DNA of 64,000 nt from Riptortus pedestris (lineage: Eukaryota; Arthropoda; Insecta; Hemiptera; Alydidae): the NCBI GenBank assembly GCA_019009955.1, contig CM032228.1, forward strand, positions 208,300,001 to 208,364,000, written 5' to 3'. Every line of letters begins with the position of its first letter. Position 1 is the stretch's first letter. The notes under the pieces were generated by a model, which searched no databases, was not told where the DNA came from, and worked only from the letters and a program-made list of their open reading frames with translations. The position numbers and the translations under genes were made by a program. Positions 35,397 to 47,010 of this stretch are shown here, one piece after another.

Positions 35397-35785
35397 TTAT
35401 ATATTTATTAATTTGTTTTCATTGGGTTGAGAACAGTAAATGTTAAGTCATGTAAAAACAATTAACCTCAATTTTCTTGTTGGGGATGAGAAAAAGTTTC
35501 CAAGAAAAAGAGAGAAACCTTCCTTTGTTCGCTATAATGGATTCCACATGTCCTGTCACTGCTAGAAAAAAGACCACTAAGCAACCAGTGGCCAGTTGTC
35601 CTTATATTCAAGGTCTTCTGTAAAAGGCTCATACTACCCGTTCATTCAAATTTAAATGACTAAATTGAATAAAAGTATGCAATTAATTTATATTTAATAA
35701 TCAATATAGATGAAAAATCATAAGTTAACTTAAGAGAAAAGCCATTCACGTAGGCAGGGCAGCGTTAAGAGAATTAAATTAAAAC
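34908..35785. repeat. Left arm of 0.88-kb inverted repeat
   Basis: Pairs with 36454-37331. Paired positions sum to 72239 throughout, so there are no net insertions or deletions, and only about seven differences were counted by eye. It covers a Helentron-like copy plus 386 bases of non-element flank. Confidence 0.93.
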
Positions 35786-35790
35786 TTTGA

Positions 35791-35947
35791 CGTGACGGAC
35801 TTTTTCTTTCTAAACCAAAAATATGTAGCCAAAATAGAGGATGCAATGTACTCTATAATAAGGGTAACATCTGGGCTTATTCACTTTAAATAGACCATTA
35901 TAATATTATCCTTATATTTGATTAGAGAAGAGGATTATTATTTTACT
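35791..35947 (+). repeat. 157-bp direct repeat, second copy
   Basis: Copy of 34718-34874, including the last bases of an element 3' end (CGTGACGGAC) not preceded by the rest of an element. Its right flank CTGCAAACAGTC is unique, so this is probably the original junction with the host. Confidence 0.92.
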
Positions 35948-36453
35948 GCAAACAGTCAACGGTTACGCGGCTGTTTCTCTAATCTAAGCTGGTTTCTCAG
36001 GGGGAATTGAAATTGAAATCTTTGAAAAATTAGGGAGGCCAAAACTGAATTGATGCAAGTGTTACATAAGAAGGCTATCATATCGCACCTATAATTTCCT
36101 GTTTCTTACATAGTGAAGGCCCCACATATACTCAATATATGGTATCTCAGCTGAGCATAAAAGAATTTCCAGACTACTGCTGGGACCAGCAGTTATATGT
36201 TGGTCCAAATCATTTAGCCCTCAAACTAAAAGTAATTATTTATTAAGGGGATGAATATTATAGTCATAATACGGGCTATTCTATTAATTAAAATTATAAA
36301 TATGAAATCATGTAGTTAAACTAGAATATTTTTGTTTACGATATCTAGGGAGGGATTTGCATAATACAACCTCTTCTTCATCATCTGTTTAATAATGTAC
36401 TCAATACTGCTAAGACTACTTAATCAACCAAACTTTATATTCATTTTCAAACA

Positions 36454-37329
36454 GTTTTAATTTAATTCTCTTAACGCTGCCCTGCCTACGTGAATGGCTT
36501 TTCTCTTAAGTTAACTTATGATTTTTCATCTATATTGATTATTAAATATAAATTAATTGCATACTTTTATTTAATTTAGTCATTTAAATTTGAATGAACT
36601 GGTTGTATGAGCCTTTTACAGAAGACCTTGAATATAAGGACAACTGGCCACTGGTTGCTTAGTGGTCTTTTTTCTAACAGTGACAGGACATGTGGAATCC
36701 ATTATAGCGAACAAAGGAAGGTTTCTCTCTTTTTCTTGGAAACTTTTTCTCATCCCCAACAAGAAAATTGAGGTTAATTGTTTTTACATGACTTAACATT
36801 TACTGTTCTCAACCCAATGAAAAAAAATTAATAAATATATAAAAAGTCCGTCACGCAGGGGCTGCGTAAACTAAGCAGATTTCCCACGTGAAGTTTTGCA
36901 ATAGAGAAATCTGCCCAATAACAAGTGTAGTAAGTATTAAGGGATCACTAAACTTATACACGAGGGTGGAATAGTTACGAAAACGGCCGCCAGAGCTCTC
37001 TTCGGAAAGTACCAAACAGCTCACTCCTGCCGACCAATGCAGAATACAAATGCAAATACCTCCGTTAATATTCAAGATACAGAATAAATGTATAGAACAA
37101 TATTTATAGTACATTTAATTTGCAATAAGATTGGTTCTATACAATGTTTCGATCCGACGCATAATAACGGAGATATATCGAATTTTCCGAAAATCCCCCC
37201 TCTAAACCCCCCCTCCCACTGGTCCGATTTCAGCCATTAACGAACTTGATCTTCCTTTTTACATAAAACGATTAAATTCCGAGTTTGGTAACGATCAAAT
37301 AAAAATTGCGACCGCTAGAGCGTTAACAG

Positions 37330-37331
<2 letters not shown>
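36454..37331. repeat. Right arm of 0.88-kb inverted repeat
   Basis: Inverse complement of 34908-35785. The spacer between the arms is about 668 bases (35786-36453) and, apart from the 157-bp repeat, holds no recognised features. Confidence 0.93.
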
Positions 37332-37383
<52 letters not shown>

Positions 37384-37515
37384 AATTTTGAACGGACCTC
37401 ATTTTCGTCATCTCCTGGGTAGGATCGATGGACATTTGAAGAAATTTTTCGAAACTCGCGTCATGAGTACGACCTCAATAGCTGATTTCCCTTAAGGGTA
37501 ATCTGCTAAAACCAA
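36842..37515 (-). mobile_element. Helentron-like element, full length
   Basis: Complete on the minus strand, from TTTTAGCAGATTACCCTTAA at the right to hairpin CGCAG-CCC-CTGCG and GTGACGGAC at the left, with a (TA)n array at 37335-37378. Confidence 0.9.
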
Positions 37516-37652
37516 ATCTGGTAAAATTCATATCAGTTTTTTAAACAGTAGTTATGAATGTTGACGTTTCCAGTAGAATAAACGTGCACTAAGAGGATTG
37601 AGTACCAAAAAGTCCAATGTTGTATATCCTTTGAAGAATGCATTTTTTTATT

Positions 37653-37792
37653 AAGGGTCTCAGATTAAACATACGAATCGATTCTCTCCTGGGAAATAGG
37701 AATTTATTTAGTGGTGGACACATTGAATACAATATTTTTCTTCATCCTGGTGCTAACCTGTAGATAACCCGTCCATCTAGCCTTAGTAGCAC
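37653..37792 (+). mobile_element. SINE, internally deleted
   Basis: GGGTCTCAGATTAAACATAC head joins directly to box B-like CGATTCTCTCCTGGGAAATA, then the body TTTATTTAGTGGTGGACACA and CTAACCTGTAGATAACCCGT. Confidence 0.65.
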
Positions 37793-37920
37793 AAGGTTTC
37801 GTTGAAAAATAACATATTTTTTTTTTTTATCATTTTTAAGTAGAAAGAAGGTTTTTGTGTAGATAAATAGACTGTAGGTAATTTAAAGTAAATCATTCTC
37901 AATTTCATGTCCGATGATTT

Positions 37921-37922
<2 letters not shown>

Positions 37923-37986
<64 letters not shown>
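37923..37986. repeat. Compound (TA)n(TG)n microsatellite
   Basis: About 14 TA units run directly into about 17 TG units. Confidence 0.95.
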
Positions 37987-37987
<1 letters not shown>

Positions 37988-38364
37988 TGTGTCTTGCCGA
38001 CGTGCATGGAAACTTTAGGAAACTTATGGAATTTTTCAAAGGCTTTAAGAATAAATGAAAATGAACTAGCAAAATCCCTATACCCTGTTCAAAACACATA
38101 GACAATAGAAATCTTAATCATTCATCACTACAAGGCACAATCTATTTACATTTCTTGCATTTACATTTTTTACTATTATTATCTATCATCTAGCTTCTGG
38201 AAACTATGGTGTATAAATATACCATTTGTGAGAATAAACGTTGAACATTTTTAAATCAATTCCATTTCTCTTTTAAGAACATTATGAAACTCATAAACCA
38301 TAAACATGGACAGTGTCCTGTTTGTAATAAGTATGTAGGATTAAAACTTATTCCCCAATAACAT

Positions 38365-38640
38365 GTCTCGTTTCAGGCCTCCGTTACAATCCCCACTCCT
38401 GTTCTTTCCTTAGAATGCTAATACAACTTATAATCCAGTAGGTATAAGTTGGTGCTAACTCAGGTACCATGTTCCTCTGAGTTTCCTTTGGTCGTTTGTG
38501 CCATCTGAAATTGTAGTACAACATAGGCACCAAAACCAAAAATTGTTCAAATCCTTTCAATTCCATGTGAAACGAAAAATTATCAATGAGGTTTATGAAA
38601 AAAATCAATTTTCTGACGTAGATTACAATTATATGCATAA
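38365..38640 (-). mobile_element. Helitron internal-unit fragment
   Basis: AGGCCTCCGTTACAATCCCC then ACTCCTGTTCT is the inverse of the AGTGGGGGTT..GGAGGCCT unit of the element at 6300-7182. No end is present. Confidence 0.55.
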
Positions 38641-38644
38641 CTTT

Positions 38645-39118
38645 TCTATATAGTAGAGGGGCTGGATTTTATTAAACCAACTGAATTTTTAAAATATTTT
38701 GTTCCTGAATCATTTTATGACTTCGTATATAATAATTTTAATTAAAAAACATTATTTTTGGAAGAGATTTGTGTTTTAAATATTATTAAATGTGACTAAA
38801 TAATTTTAATGTTAAGTATGCTCACCATGTCATTAATAGCGTAATGAATGGCATTACTTAAATAATGTACCCAAGGAACATGCAATGAAAAGAACTTTAT
38901 TACTTACTTAATGTTGAATATAGCGACCCAAAGTGAATGTCTTACCTCTCGTAACAAATTTACGTCGACATAAAAGACCACAGTTAAAAAGTCTGTATAT
39001 AGTTTTCAAACCAAAAAACGCTTCGTGGTATGGCACTTTAAATACGCTCCATGGTATACTTAAAATGCGATTAAACTTTGCAAACCACTTTAGCGGTATT
39101 AAGGTTGCACTCATCTTG
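38645..39118. other. Unassigned sequence
   Basis: AT-rich, no recognised features. Confidence 0.35.
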
Positions 39119-39131
39119 TAGGTCCGTTTCA

Positions 39132-39177
<46 letters not shown>

Positions 39178-39715
39178 TTACAAAACTCTATATTTAAACG
39201 TTTCATGTAAAACTAATATCAAGTTCGTATAAGCTAAAACTACAGGGTGGGGGGAGGGGGGGGGATTTAGGAGGAAATTTAAAAAGCCAAAATGTCTTCA
39301 TTATTATGAGTTGTATAGAAACATTTTATGGAATCATTTTTGTTAAATTAACTACAATTGTTGTGCTGTACATTTTTCGTACCTCAAACATGAAGTTAGT
39401 TATTCGTAATTTCTTGATTTCAGCCTTTATTATTATTTTTTATTTGAGATGCCGCTACAATGGCGATTCCTCTTTTAACATATTTGAATATAATTTTACA
39501 AAGTTAAATAAATATTACAATTTTCACACAGCTAAATTTTACAAATGTACAAAATAAATCGAATGGAAAAAATGTTTTTTTGTTTGTTTTTTCGGCCTTT
39601 AGTAAACCCTCTCATAAGCCCAGCGGAATGTATCATAGAAAAAGAAAATATATGTGTGTCATACCATTAGATGGGAAATCTGCTTAGTTTACGCAGCCCT
39701 TGTGTAACGAGCGTT
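39119..39715 (+). mobile_element. Helentron-like element, diverged
   Basis: GGTCCGTTTCAAACTATATA with TA array (39135-39171), TATATTTAAACGTTTCATGT, a G-rich block (39246-39272) and, after about 250 diverged bases, the 3' end GGGAAATCTGCTTAGTTTAC with hairpin-like GCAGCCCTTGTGTAACG. Confidence 0.65.
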
Positions 39716-39779
39716 GCTTTTTTAAAAAAAGAGAACCTACACACCTGTCTAGATCCCACCAAAAATCACATATGCTTGA

Positions 39780-40195
39780 TCACATCCACACTAGCTCCCA
39801 GTCAATCTGGATTATCCAGTGTGTATAAGAGGATGACTCAGTTCCAGCGGTGGTTGTCCTTCCTCCAGGATCGACGTCCTTCCAGGAGTGAGTAGGTGAG
39901 GCGTGCAGGTTATCCCACGCCCGACGCCCACCGCCCTTCTCATCACCATCAGGTTCCTGGCCATTTTTTTTCTCCTTATCATCTCCTTTTTAGTTCCCTC
40001 GAACGATTTATCAGAGCCGGAGGTCACAAACCCCTGCCGGATCATCTTTCTGGAAGATGGATGCGTAGCCTCACCGACCAGTCAGTCGGTAGCTTCAAAG
40101 ACAAGAAGTCGTCGTGTTCCCCGGTGTAATCCTAGCTGCTATCATGCCAACTCTAACTGGCTTAATTATTCATCCTTTATTTCTGGATGATGCAT
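39780..40195 (+). other. GC-richer segment with an unplaced open frame
   Basis: An open frame from about 39900 to 40190 encodes a hydrophobic stretch (LLITIRFLAIFFLLIISFLV) followed by a Cys-containing segment (NPCRIIFLEDGC ... RCNPSCYH). It has no ATG, but a possible acceptor TGCAG at about 39908 precedes it and a GTGTAA donor-like site lies at about 40123. No family recognised. It could be an exon of a secreted or membrane protein, or chance. Confidence 0.2.
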
Positions 40196-40490
40196 AGCCC
40201 TGGAGAGTGGTTCTTTACACAGGTTGCCACTATTATATATCTGTTGCCGTCCTTTAATCCCAACACAATGAATCCTTGTCGTTGACTAATTGTGACTCTT
40301 GTAAGAATCTCGTCAATAACTCCTTTTAAGGTAGCCGAAACAAACATATTTTAAAAAGGAGCCTTTAACTCTGAGATGCTAATATGACTATAAAAATCTT
40401 ACATCATTTGAATTTGGGTATCTTAATGTATTATTATTTCCCAACACTCTGTTTACCAATTTACTTGACATGGTTCCTTCGGCTATAATA
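40196..40490. other. Unassigned sequence
   Basis: No recognised features. Confidence 0.3.
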
Positions 40491-40493
40491 GGA

Positions 40494-41232
40494 AAAAACG
40501 TCCGCCACGTAGGGGCTCCATATGCTAAGCAGAAATCTTTCATTTAATTTTAACAAGCTCCTAACGGAAACGCCTTACGAATTATAAACAAATAGGTCTG
40601 CCAACCACACAGAACTGAACAGATAGATACATATTCATCAACGGAAATAAAAACAATTACTGATATATATTTGAATATAGCATATTAACCCTATTGCAAA
40701 CTATTTACTATATCTAATACTGCAATTTGTAATGAATCAGAATACTTCCTATTTTAATAACTCAAATTTTAGTAGTCCAAAAACTAAAGAAGAAGATCAA
40801 CAGAACGTATTTGCATATTTCTCACAAAGTAAGAACTTAACACGAGTCTCTAAATCGATCTCACGAGCACCGAACAGTTACGGAAACGGCCGAACCAGTT
40901 TTCGGCAGAACCTCAAGAACACAACCTACAAGAGCCGATCTCATCTCGTCCGTTATCTCACACACTTAAAAAAATGCAAATATCTCGGTTAATATTCAAG
41001 ATAGAGAATACATGTATATAATAATATTTATAGTAAATTTAATTTGAAATATGATTGGTTCTATACAAATTTTCGATCCAGCGTGTAGTAACGGAGATAT
41101 TCCGAATTTTCGATAATCCTTCCCTGTAAACCTCCTCCCCCCCCCCGTCACTAGTCCGATTTTAGCCTTTAACGAACTCGATTTTTCTTTTTACATAAAA
41201 CAATTAAATAGACAGTTTGGTAACGATCAAAC
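40494..41232 (-). mobile_element. Helentron-like copy, long form, truncated at (TA) side
   Basis: The left edge carries the 3' terminus (GTCCGCCACGTAGGGGCTCC). Its internal block ATCAGAATACTTCCTATTTT to TTTAGTAGTCCAAAAACT is shared with 59996-61033. It ends at GGTAACGATCAAACC where another copy begins. Confidence 0.75.
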
Positions 41233-41233
41233 C

Positions 41234-41601
41234 TAAAACGTCCGTCACGAAGGGGCTTCGGAAACTAAGCAGATTTCCCACGTGAATTTATACAATAGAG
41301 AAATCTCCATACGAGAGCCAAGCAGTTACGGAAACGGCCGAACTAGCTTTTGAAATCTCACTCGTGTTATCCGCCCACAATATAGAGAATAAATGTATAG
41401 AACATTATTTATAGTAAATTTAATTTGCAATAAGATTGGTTCTATACAATTTTATGATCCGACGTATGGTATTCCGAATTTTCGAAAATCCCCCCTCCTC
41501 CCACTGGTCCGATTTCAGCCATTAACGAACTTGATCTGTCTTTTTGCATAAAACGTTTAAATATTGAGTTTGGTCGATTGCGACCGCTAGAGCGTTAACA
41601 G

Positions 41602-41651
<50 letters not shown>

Positions 41652-41776
41652 AAACGGACCTCATTTTCGTCATGTCCTGGGTAGGATCGATGGACATTTG
41701 AAGAAATTATTTGAAAATCGCGTCATGGATGCGACCTCAATAGCTGATTTCCCTCAAGGGAAATCTGCTAAAATGA
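41234..41776 (-). mobile_element. Helentron-like element, short form
   Basis: Complete on the minus strand: TTTTAGCAGATTTCCC at the right, (TA)n at 41609-41646, hairpin region CGAAGGGGCTTCG and GTGACGGACG at the left. Placed head to tail behind the preceding copy. Confidence 0.85.
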
Positions 41777-41779
41777 ATA

Positions 41780-42120
41780 ACGCTCTAAAATCTCCACCTC
41801 TTAACTTCCGCCCAAAGATTGACGATTTCAATCAATTATTCTCGTTCGGTCAATCATTCATTTGCCGCATACCAGAGTGCCTCAAGTATTTCACAAATTT
41901 CTTCCTCATGGACCTGAATATTTCCCGTCATTTTAGAACATTCATTACTGTTCTCAGCAAACACATCAAATTCATGATCTACATGCATGCAAGCTAACTC
42001 TGCATTTCTTTCTTACAGTATTTCTGTAAAGCCTGCAGAGTTACTTCTTTTTCTTTTATGTGCAGTACTTCTGATATCAGAGAATATATTAAAAGATATG
42101 TAGAACGAGTTAATACTAAA
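41780..42120. other. Unassigned sequence
   Basis: An open frame at 41698-41997 runs out of the element end into this DNA and is not a gene candidate. No features. Confidence 0.3.
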
Positions 42121-42124
42121 TGTT

Positions 42125-42296
42125 ACTGACGCCAATCGGGACGGGTACCTACAGGTCATCATCCGTTTTTCTCATAATGGTTTTACTTAACGAGTTTGTC
42201 GCCAAAAAGAAATTCCTCTTACTCACCAGGAAATCGGACCCATGAATTTGAGCTTAAGACCAACATCTCAATGGCTAAACTGTGCCCCAAATTATG
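42125..42296 (-). mobile_element. SINE copy, diverged
   Basis: CAATCGGGACGGGTACCTAC, GAAATTCCTCTTACTCACCA and a decayed head ending GCCCC are in the reverse order of the family. Confidence 0.6.
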
Positions 42297-42299
42297 GGC

Positions 42300-42790
42300 T
42301 TGAAATCAATCGTTTGGATTTCAATGATAGAAGTATGTGGTAAATTTGAATGATATTTATGCAAAAATGTCCTCTATTTTTTTTCTTTTAATGTATGTTT
42401 TAACCATTACTGAAGCGCTCTGTAAAGGCAAAGTAAATTTTAAAAAATTAAATTTTTTGTATGAAAGATATAATCCCTTTTACGTTATTAAGTATCTGTG
42501 ATAGTTCTTTTTTTTTTATTGTTTTATATGCTTAGAAATATAAAATCAATCATTACATAAGGTTATGTTAACAATTTAAATAGAGAAATACGATACTTCT
42601 ATTTCAAATATAATTCACTAGTATGTAGAATGAGAACTATACTTAAAAATATTGAAAATAATTTAAGGCCATATGACAAATTAAAATCACGTTTATTTGT
42701 ACAAAGAATAAATTGATGAATTGGGAAACAAATATAATTTGTATTCCATTGATAGTTGATATTAATCATTTTGGATTATTGGTAAACTTT
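42300..42790. other. Unassigned AT-rich sequence
   Basis: No recognised features. Confidence 0.35.
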
Positions 42791-42794
42791 GCTC

Positions 42795-43600
42795 ACAACA
42801 TACTCAATATTTAATCGTTATGTGTAAAAAAAAAAAAAGATCAAGTTCATTAATGGCTGAATTCGGACCAGTGGGAACAGGTGGGGGGGGGGGGTAAGAC
42901 GGAAATTTTCGAAATATCTCCGCTACTATACGCCCGATTGAAAAATTGTATAGAACCAATCTTATTCCAAATTATATATACTATGAATATTTTTATAAAC
43001 ATTTATTCTCTATCTTGAATATTAACCGAGATGTTTGCATTTTTCAGTTTTCAGCATTCAGCAAACCCCCACTCCTTCTCATGTTATATTAATAATAAGC
43101 TGTTATATCATGAATCACTCGATTCCAAGGTTAAATACCAAATATTGTTTTCATTGAACTTCTATTTTGTGAGATACATGCAAATACGTTTTGTTGACCC
43201 CCCCCCTCCCTTTCTATTCTTGTTGTAGTACTGGAATTTGAGTGAATGAGATAAACATTATTCTGATTCATTACAGTACTGGATATAGTAAATAGATTTC
43301 AATGAAATTAATATGTTGAATTCTGTATATTTCGATAATTGTTTTTCTTTCCGGTGAAGACTATTTATATCCATCTGTTCAGCTCTATGCGGACGCCAAA
43401 CCTGTTATTTTACAATTCAGACGCTTTCCGTTGGGAGCTTATTAAAATTGACTGAAAAATTTCTCGTTGTCGTTTGTATTTATTCAATTAAAATTCACGG
43501 TGGTGTTAAGTTTTATCAGAATGTAGATTTATCTATTGAAAAAATTCATCTGGGAAACCTTCTTAGTTTACGCAGTGACATGCCACGCGGGGGACGGACT
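42795..43600 (+). mobile_element. Helentron-like element, long form, lacking its (TA) end
   Basis: TCGTTATGTGTAAAAA, ATGGCTGAATTCGGACCAGT, an 11-G run (about 42883-42893), TTGTATAGAACCAATCTTAT, then the long-form block (GCATTCAGCAAACCCCCACT), AATAGATTTCAATGAAATTA, and a 3' end CTTCTTAGTTTACGCAGTGA ending GGGGGACGGAC. Confidence 0.75.
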
Positions 43601-43604
43601 TTTA

Positions 43605-43621
43605 GATTTTGGTCTTAAAAT

Positions 43622-43663
<42 letters not shown>

Positions 43664-44185
43664 AACTCCATTTATAATAAAGATCATATTATTAAAAATA
43701 ATGATAAAATAGAATATCCAGAAGAGTAGTTTGAAAATAAGATAGACATGCGTAAGAAAACAGAAGAAACGCTAGTAATTGTAGAGGCAGGGAGAGGTCT
43801 CCATAGAGGTAAGGAATACTCCGTGTGAGAATGGCGGTGTACGTCGGTTCCCGGCTACCTCCTTGGCATCCCATTCATCTCGCCCCATTAGATCGGCCTC
43901 CAGACCTCCCTTCAATTAAGAAACCATCTTTAAATAAGTTCAGCATCATTCTAATGAGAAATAATTCAGGGGAGCACATTCTACGAAAATCTCTTCTCTC
44001 CCTGCATAGAAGAATGTGTTTTTGTTTGTTTTGTTTTTTTTATATACGTTTTCCCACAACTTGCTCTACAACCATGCCTTCTGTTAGCGTTTTTCTTATA
44101 ATTTCTTTAATATAAAGTATTTTATTTTCAGATTTGCAGGCCAGTGTAAGAGCATACTATAGCCGTGGGTTAAAAAAAAAAAAAA
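43605..44185. other. (TA)n at 43623-43652 and a GC-richer unassigned patch
   Basis: A patch at 43800-43930 is GC-richer (open frame 43825-44115) with no recognised homology. Confidence 0.3.
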
Positions 44186-44187
44186 TC

Positions 44188-44456
44188 CGTCCCGCAGGGG
44201 CTACGTAAACTAAGCAGATTTCCCACGTGAAGTTATACGATAGAGAAATCCGCATACTGGTAACACAACACCACGTTTTCGATCCGATGCATAATAACGG
44301 AGATATTTTGAATTTTCGAAAATCCCCTCTAAACCACCCCTCCCTCTAGTCCGATTTCAGCCATTAATGAACTTGATCTGTCTTTTTACATAAAACGGTT
44401 AACTATCGAGTTTCGTAACGATCAATCAAAAATTCCGACCGCTAGAGCGTTAACAG

Positions 44457-44516
<60 letters not shown>

Positions 44517-44642
44517 TTGAACGGACCTCATTTTCGTCATCTCCTGGGTAGGATCGATGGACATTTGAAGAATTATTTGGAAAATCGCGTCATGAGTACG
44601 ACTTCAATAGCTGACTTCCCTTAAGGGAAATCTGCTAAAATC
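44188..44642 (-). mobile_element. Helentron-like element, internally deleted
   Basis: 3' terminus TCCGTCCCGCAGGGGCTACG at the left, a deletion that joins GGTAACACAACACCACG to the GTTTTCGATCCGATGC block, (TA)n at 44460-44513, and terminal palindrome CTTAAGGGAAATCTGCTAAAA at the right. Confidence 0.87.
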
Positions 44643-45446
44643 CGTCACGTAAGGGCTGCACAAACTAAGTCGATTTCCCGCATGTTGTGACACAATATTT
44701 CATCATAAAATTAGAAGTAAAAATACGATGAGAAGAAGTGGGAGCTGACTGAAAGTAAATACTCGCTTAGCATTGGAGCTACGAAAAAATGTATAGAAAA
44801 ATAACTGTGGTGCATCAATAGTTTAACAAGATTGGTTCTACAAACGTTATCATTCTGACTCATAATAACAAAGGTATTTTGAATAATCACCCTTCCTCCG
44901 AACTCCGAATTCCTGGTCCAATTCTATTCATTAATGTCTAGATATTTAAGCTTAGAATGAAGTGGTCCACGGTATAATAGGTTATCGTTAATATGACATA
45001 AGTAGGAATGGGGGTTTAATGAAGGCTGACTACTAAAAAATATCTCAGTTAATAGTCGAGACGGTGAAAAAATGTAACATTTATGGTACATTAAATTAAC
45101 AATATGATATATTCTATAAACCTTTTCGATCCGATGTATAATAACGGAGATATTTTGAATTATCGAAAATTCCCCTTCTAAACCTCTTCTTCTCAATGTC
45201 CGATTTCTGTCATGAACGAACTTAATATTCATTGTAATGTAAAACATTTAAATATCGATTTTTGTAAAAAAATTGCGACATCTAGAGCGTTAACAAACAC
45301 ATACAAACCCATATATATAAATAGAAAGTTTTGAACGGATCTCATTTTCATCAATTCTCTAGGCTAGAATCAATGGGCATTTGAAAACCTTTTTTCAAGA
45401 ATCCTGTTATGAATACAACCTCACTTTAAGGGTAATCTGCTAGAAA
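44643..45446 (-). mobile_element. Helentron-like element, tandem to the previous
   Basis: TCCGTCACGTAAGGGCTGCA begins directly after the CTAAAA end of the upstream copy. The body is diverged and ends at GGGTAATCTGCTAGAAA. The TA array is reduced to ATATATATAA at about 45311. Confidence 0.75.
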
Positions 45447-45484
45447 GGTTTTAATTTCACTTTCTAAACCAATTAAGCTTTTAA

Positions 45485-45675
45485 GTTATTTATTAACGTA
45501 CACTTTATGCTTTCAGGACTAATTGGAACGGGTTATCTACAGGTTACTTCTAGCAAGGGCTGGACTAAGGATTCTATATAGTGAGTTTACACTAAATAAA
45601 TTCTTATTGTCCTCGCGGGAATCCATCCCTGGAAATGACTTTTGTAAGTAGATTATTAAACTGTCACTGGAATCA
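45485..45675 (-). mobile_element. SINE copy, head missing
   Basis: TTTATTAACGTACACTTTAT, GGACTAATTGGAACGGGTTA then TCTACAGGTTAC and CGCGGGAATCCATCCC (box B side), reverse orientation. Confidence 0.7.
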
Positions 45676-45679
45676 GGTA

Positions 45680-46250
45680 ATATCTATTAGTAAAGCAGCT
45701 GAATATTACATCTTTCCGAGCAGATTTGAAATGTCAGTTAAATCTTTTTAGTCGTGCTTGGCTTTTGAGCCCTTCCTGATTATAATCAAGTAGCATCTTA
45801 TGGAACCAATGATTTTAATTTAAGCAAATGAAAATAAAAAAATTATTTTTATTTAGGTAAGTCGATGAAGAGGTAAATTTCTATTAATAAAAATGTCCAA
45901 TAAAGAAGACGAAGAATTTATTTGAGTCAATACAACATATTGTTCACAAAAAAATTATATATTTGATAAATAAATGGTTATTAGCTTAGGGGATATTTAT
46001 ATAATCACCTACGAAGACGTCGTTCATAGTTTGTTGAATAAAATAGATGTTAATATTTTGTTCTCAAAATTAACTTTCTCTGACCATAATTCTCAAAATT
46101 CATTCAAAGTCAAGGTTCATTGTGATTTCAGTAAAATATATCTGAAAGTCAGAAGTTTACTAACGGGTTACTTAAATGTTTCTCATCGGGCTGGTCATGG
46201 GACGTTTAGAGGGTCTGATGGTCAACGTGAAAATAAGTAGGAGTAGGGAT
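45680..46250. other. Unassigned sequence
   Basis: An open frame at 45974-46240 shows no recognised homology. Confidence 0.3.
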
Positions 46251-46254
46251 ATAC

Positions 46255-47010
46255 AGAAGGATGAATATTAATGGATGCAAATATCTCGGTTAATATCTTC
46301 GTAAAAGGAAATAGGAACACAGTACATTTCCATCGAAAGAACCTTGTAACTAGGGACGTTGCGATACTACCGATATGGGTAGGTATCGATACTTTTGTTT
46401 CGATACTAGGAGTATTGGTATCGATACTTTGCTTCCGATATTTCAACGGTATCGCAACAAAAAGATGAGTATCGGTATCGAACGTTTGATAATTTAATAT
46501 CAACTAATTACATTAAAAGTAAATTAATAAAAATTTTGAATTTAAAGTAAATAAAATACATGATAATGAGTAATAAATCAAATTATGTCGTAGTACGATA
46601 TTTCAAAGGCAGGGGATAAAGGATAACCGCCAATTGAGGATTACCTACATTCTTCGTCAATTTCCATAATAAAACAAAAAAAATTAAATTTCTTTTATTT
46701 TATGAAACAAGAAAACGTTTTTAAATAGATAAAACTGACGTTTTATAACAGTCATAAATCACATTTTTTCCTAAAAAAACCTGATTTAATAATCAGAGGT
46801 GTTTCGATACCGATACCTTTGGTATCGATACTTTTAATGCGATATTATCGGAGTATCGATACTTTGATACCAGTATGGTATCGATACCAGATATCGGATC
46901 GAATCCAGTATCGCAAGGTCCCTACTTGTAACAAGTTTCAATCGTGAGTAATAGAGCAGATATTTCGAATTCTTGATTTTCTGAAACCCAACCCCTCTAT
47001 GTCTACTGAT
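46255..47010 (-). mobile_element. Helentron-like fragment split by a hAT element
   Basis: ATGCAAATATCTCGGTTAAT at the left and GAGTAATAGAGCAGATATTT at the right of the hAT insertion match family blocks in minus order. Diverged, ends lost. Confidence 0.5.
46351..46924. mobile_element. 574-bp non-autonomous hAT element
   Basis: Ends TAGGGACGTTGCGATACT and inverse AGTATCGCAAGGTCCCTA (one mismatch). Perfect 8-bp duplication CTTGTAAC at 46343-46350 and 46925-46932. The sub-terminal regions are full of TATCGATAC copies in both orientations, like the clustered binding sites of hAT transposases. The AT-rich middle has no coding capacity. Confidence 0.93.

Noticed and set aside
37783..38105. His/Thr and Tyr/Ile repeat frames
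   Set aside because: Translations of the compound (TA)n(TG)n microsatellite.
43825..44115. 96-codon frame in a GC-richer patch
   Set aside because: No recognised family or splice support; composition alone can explain it.
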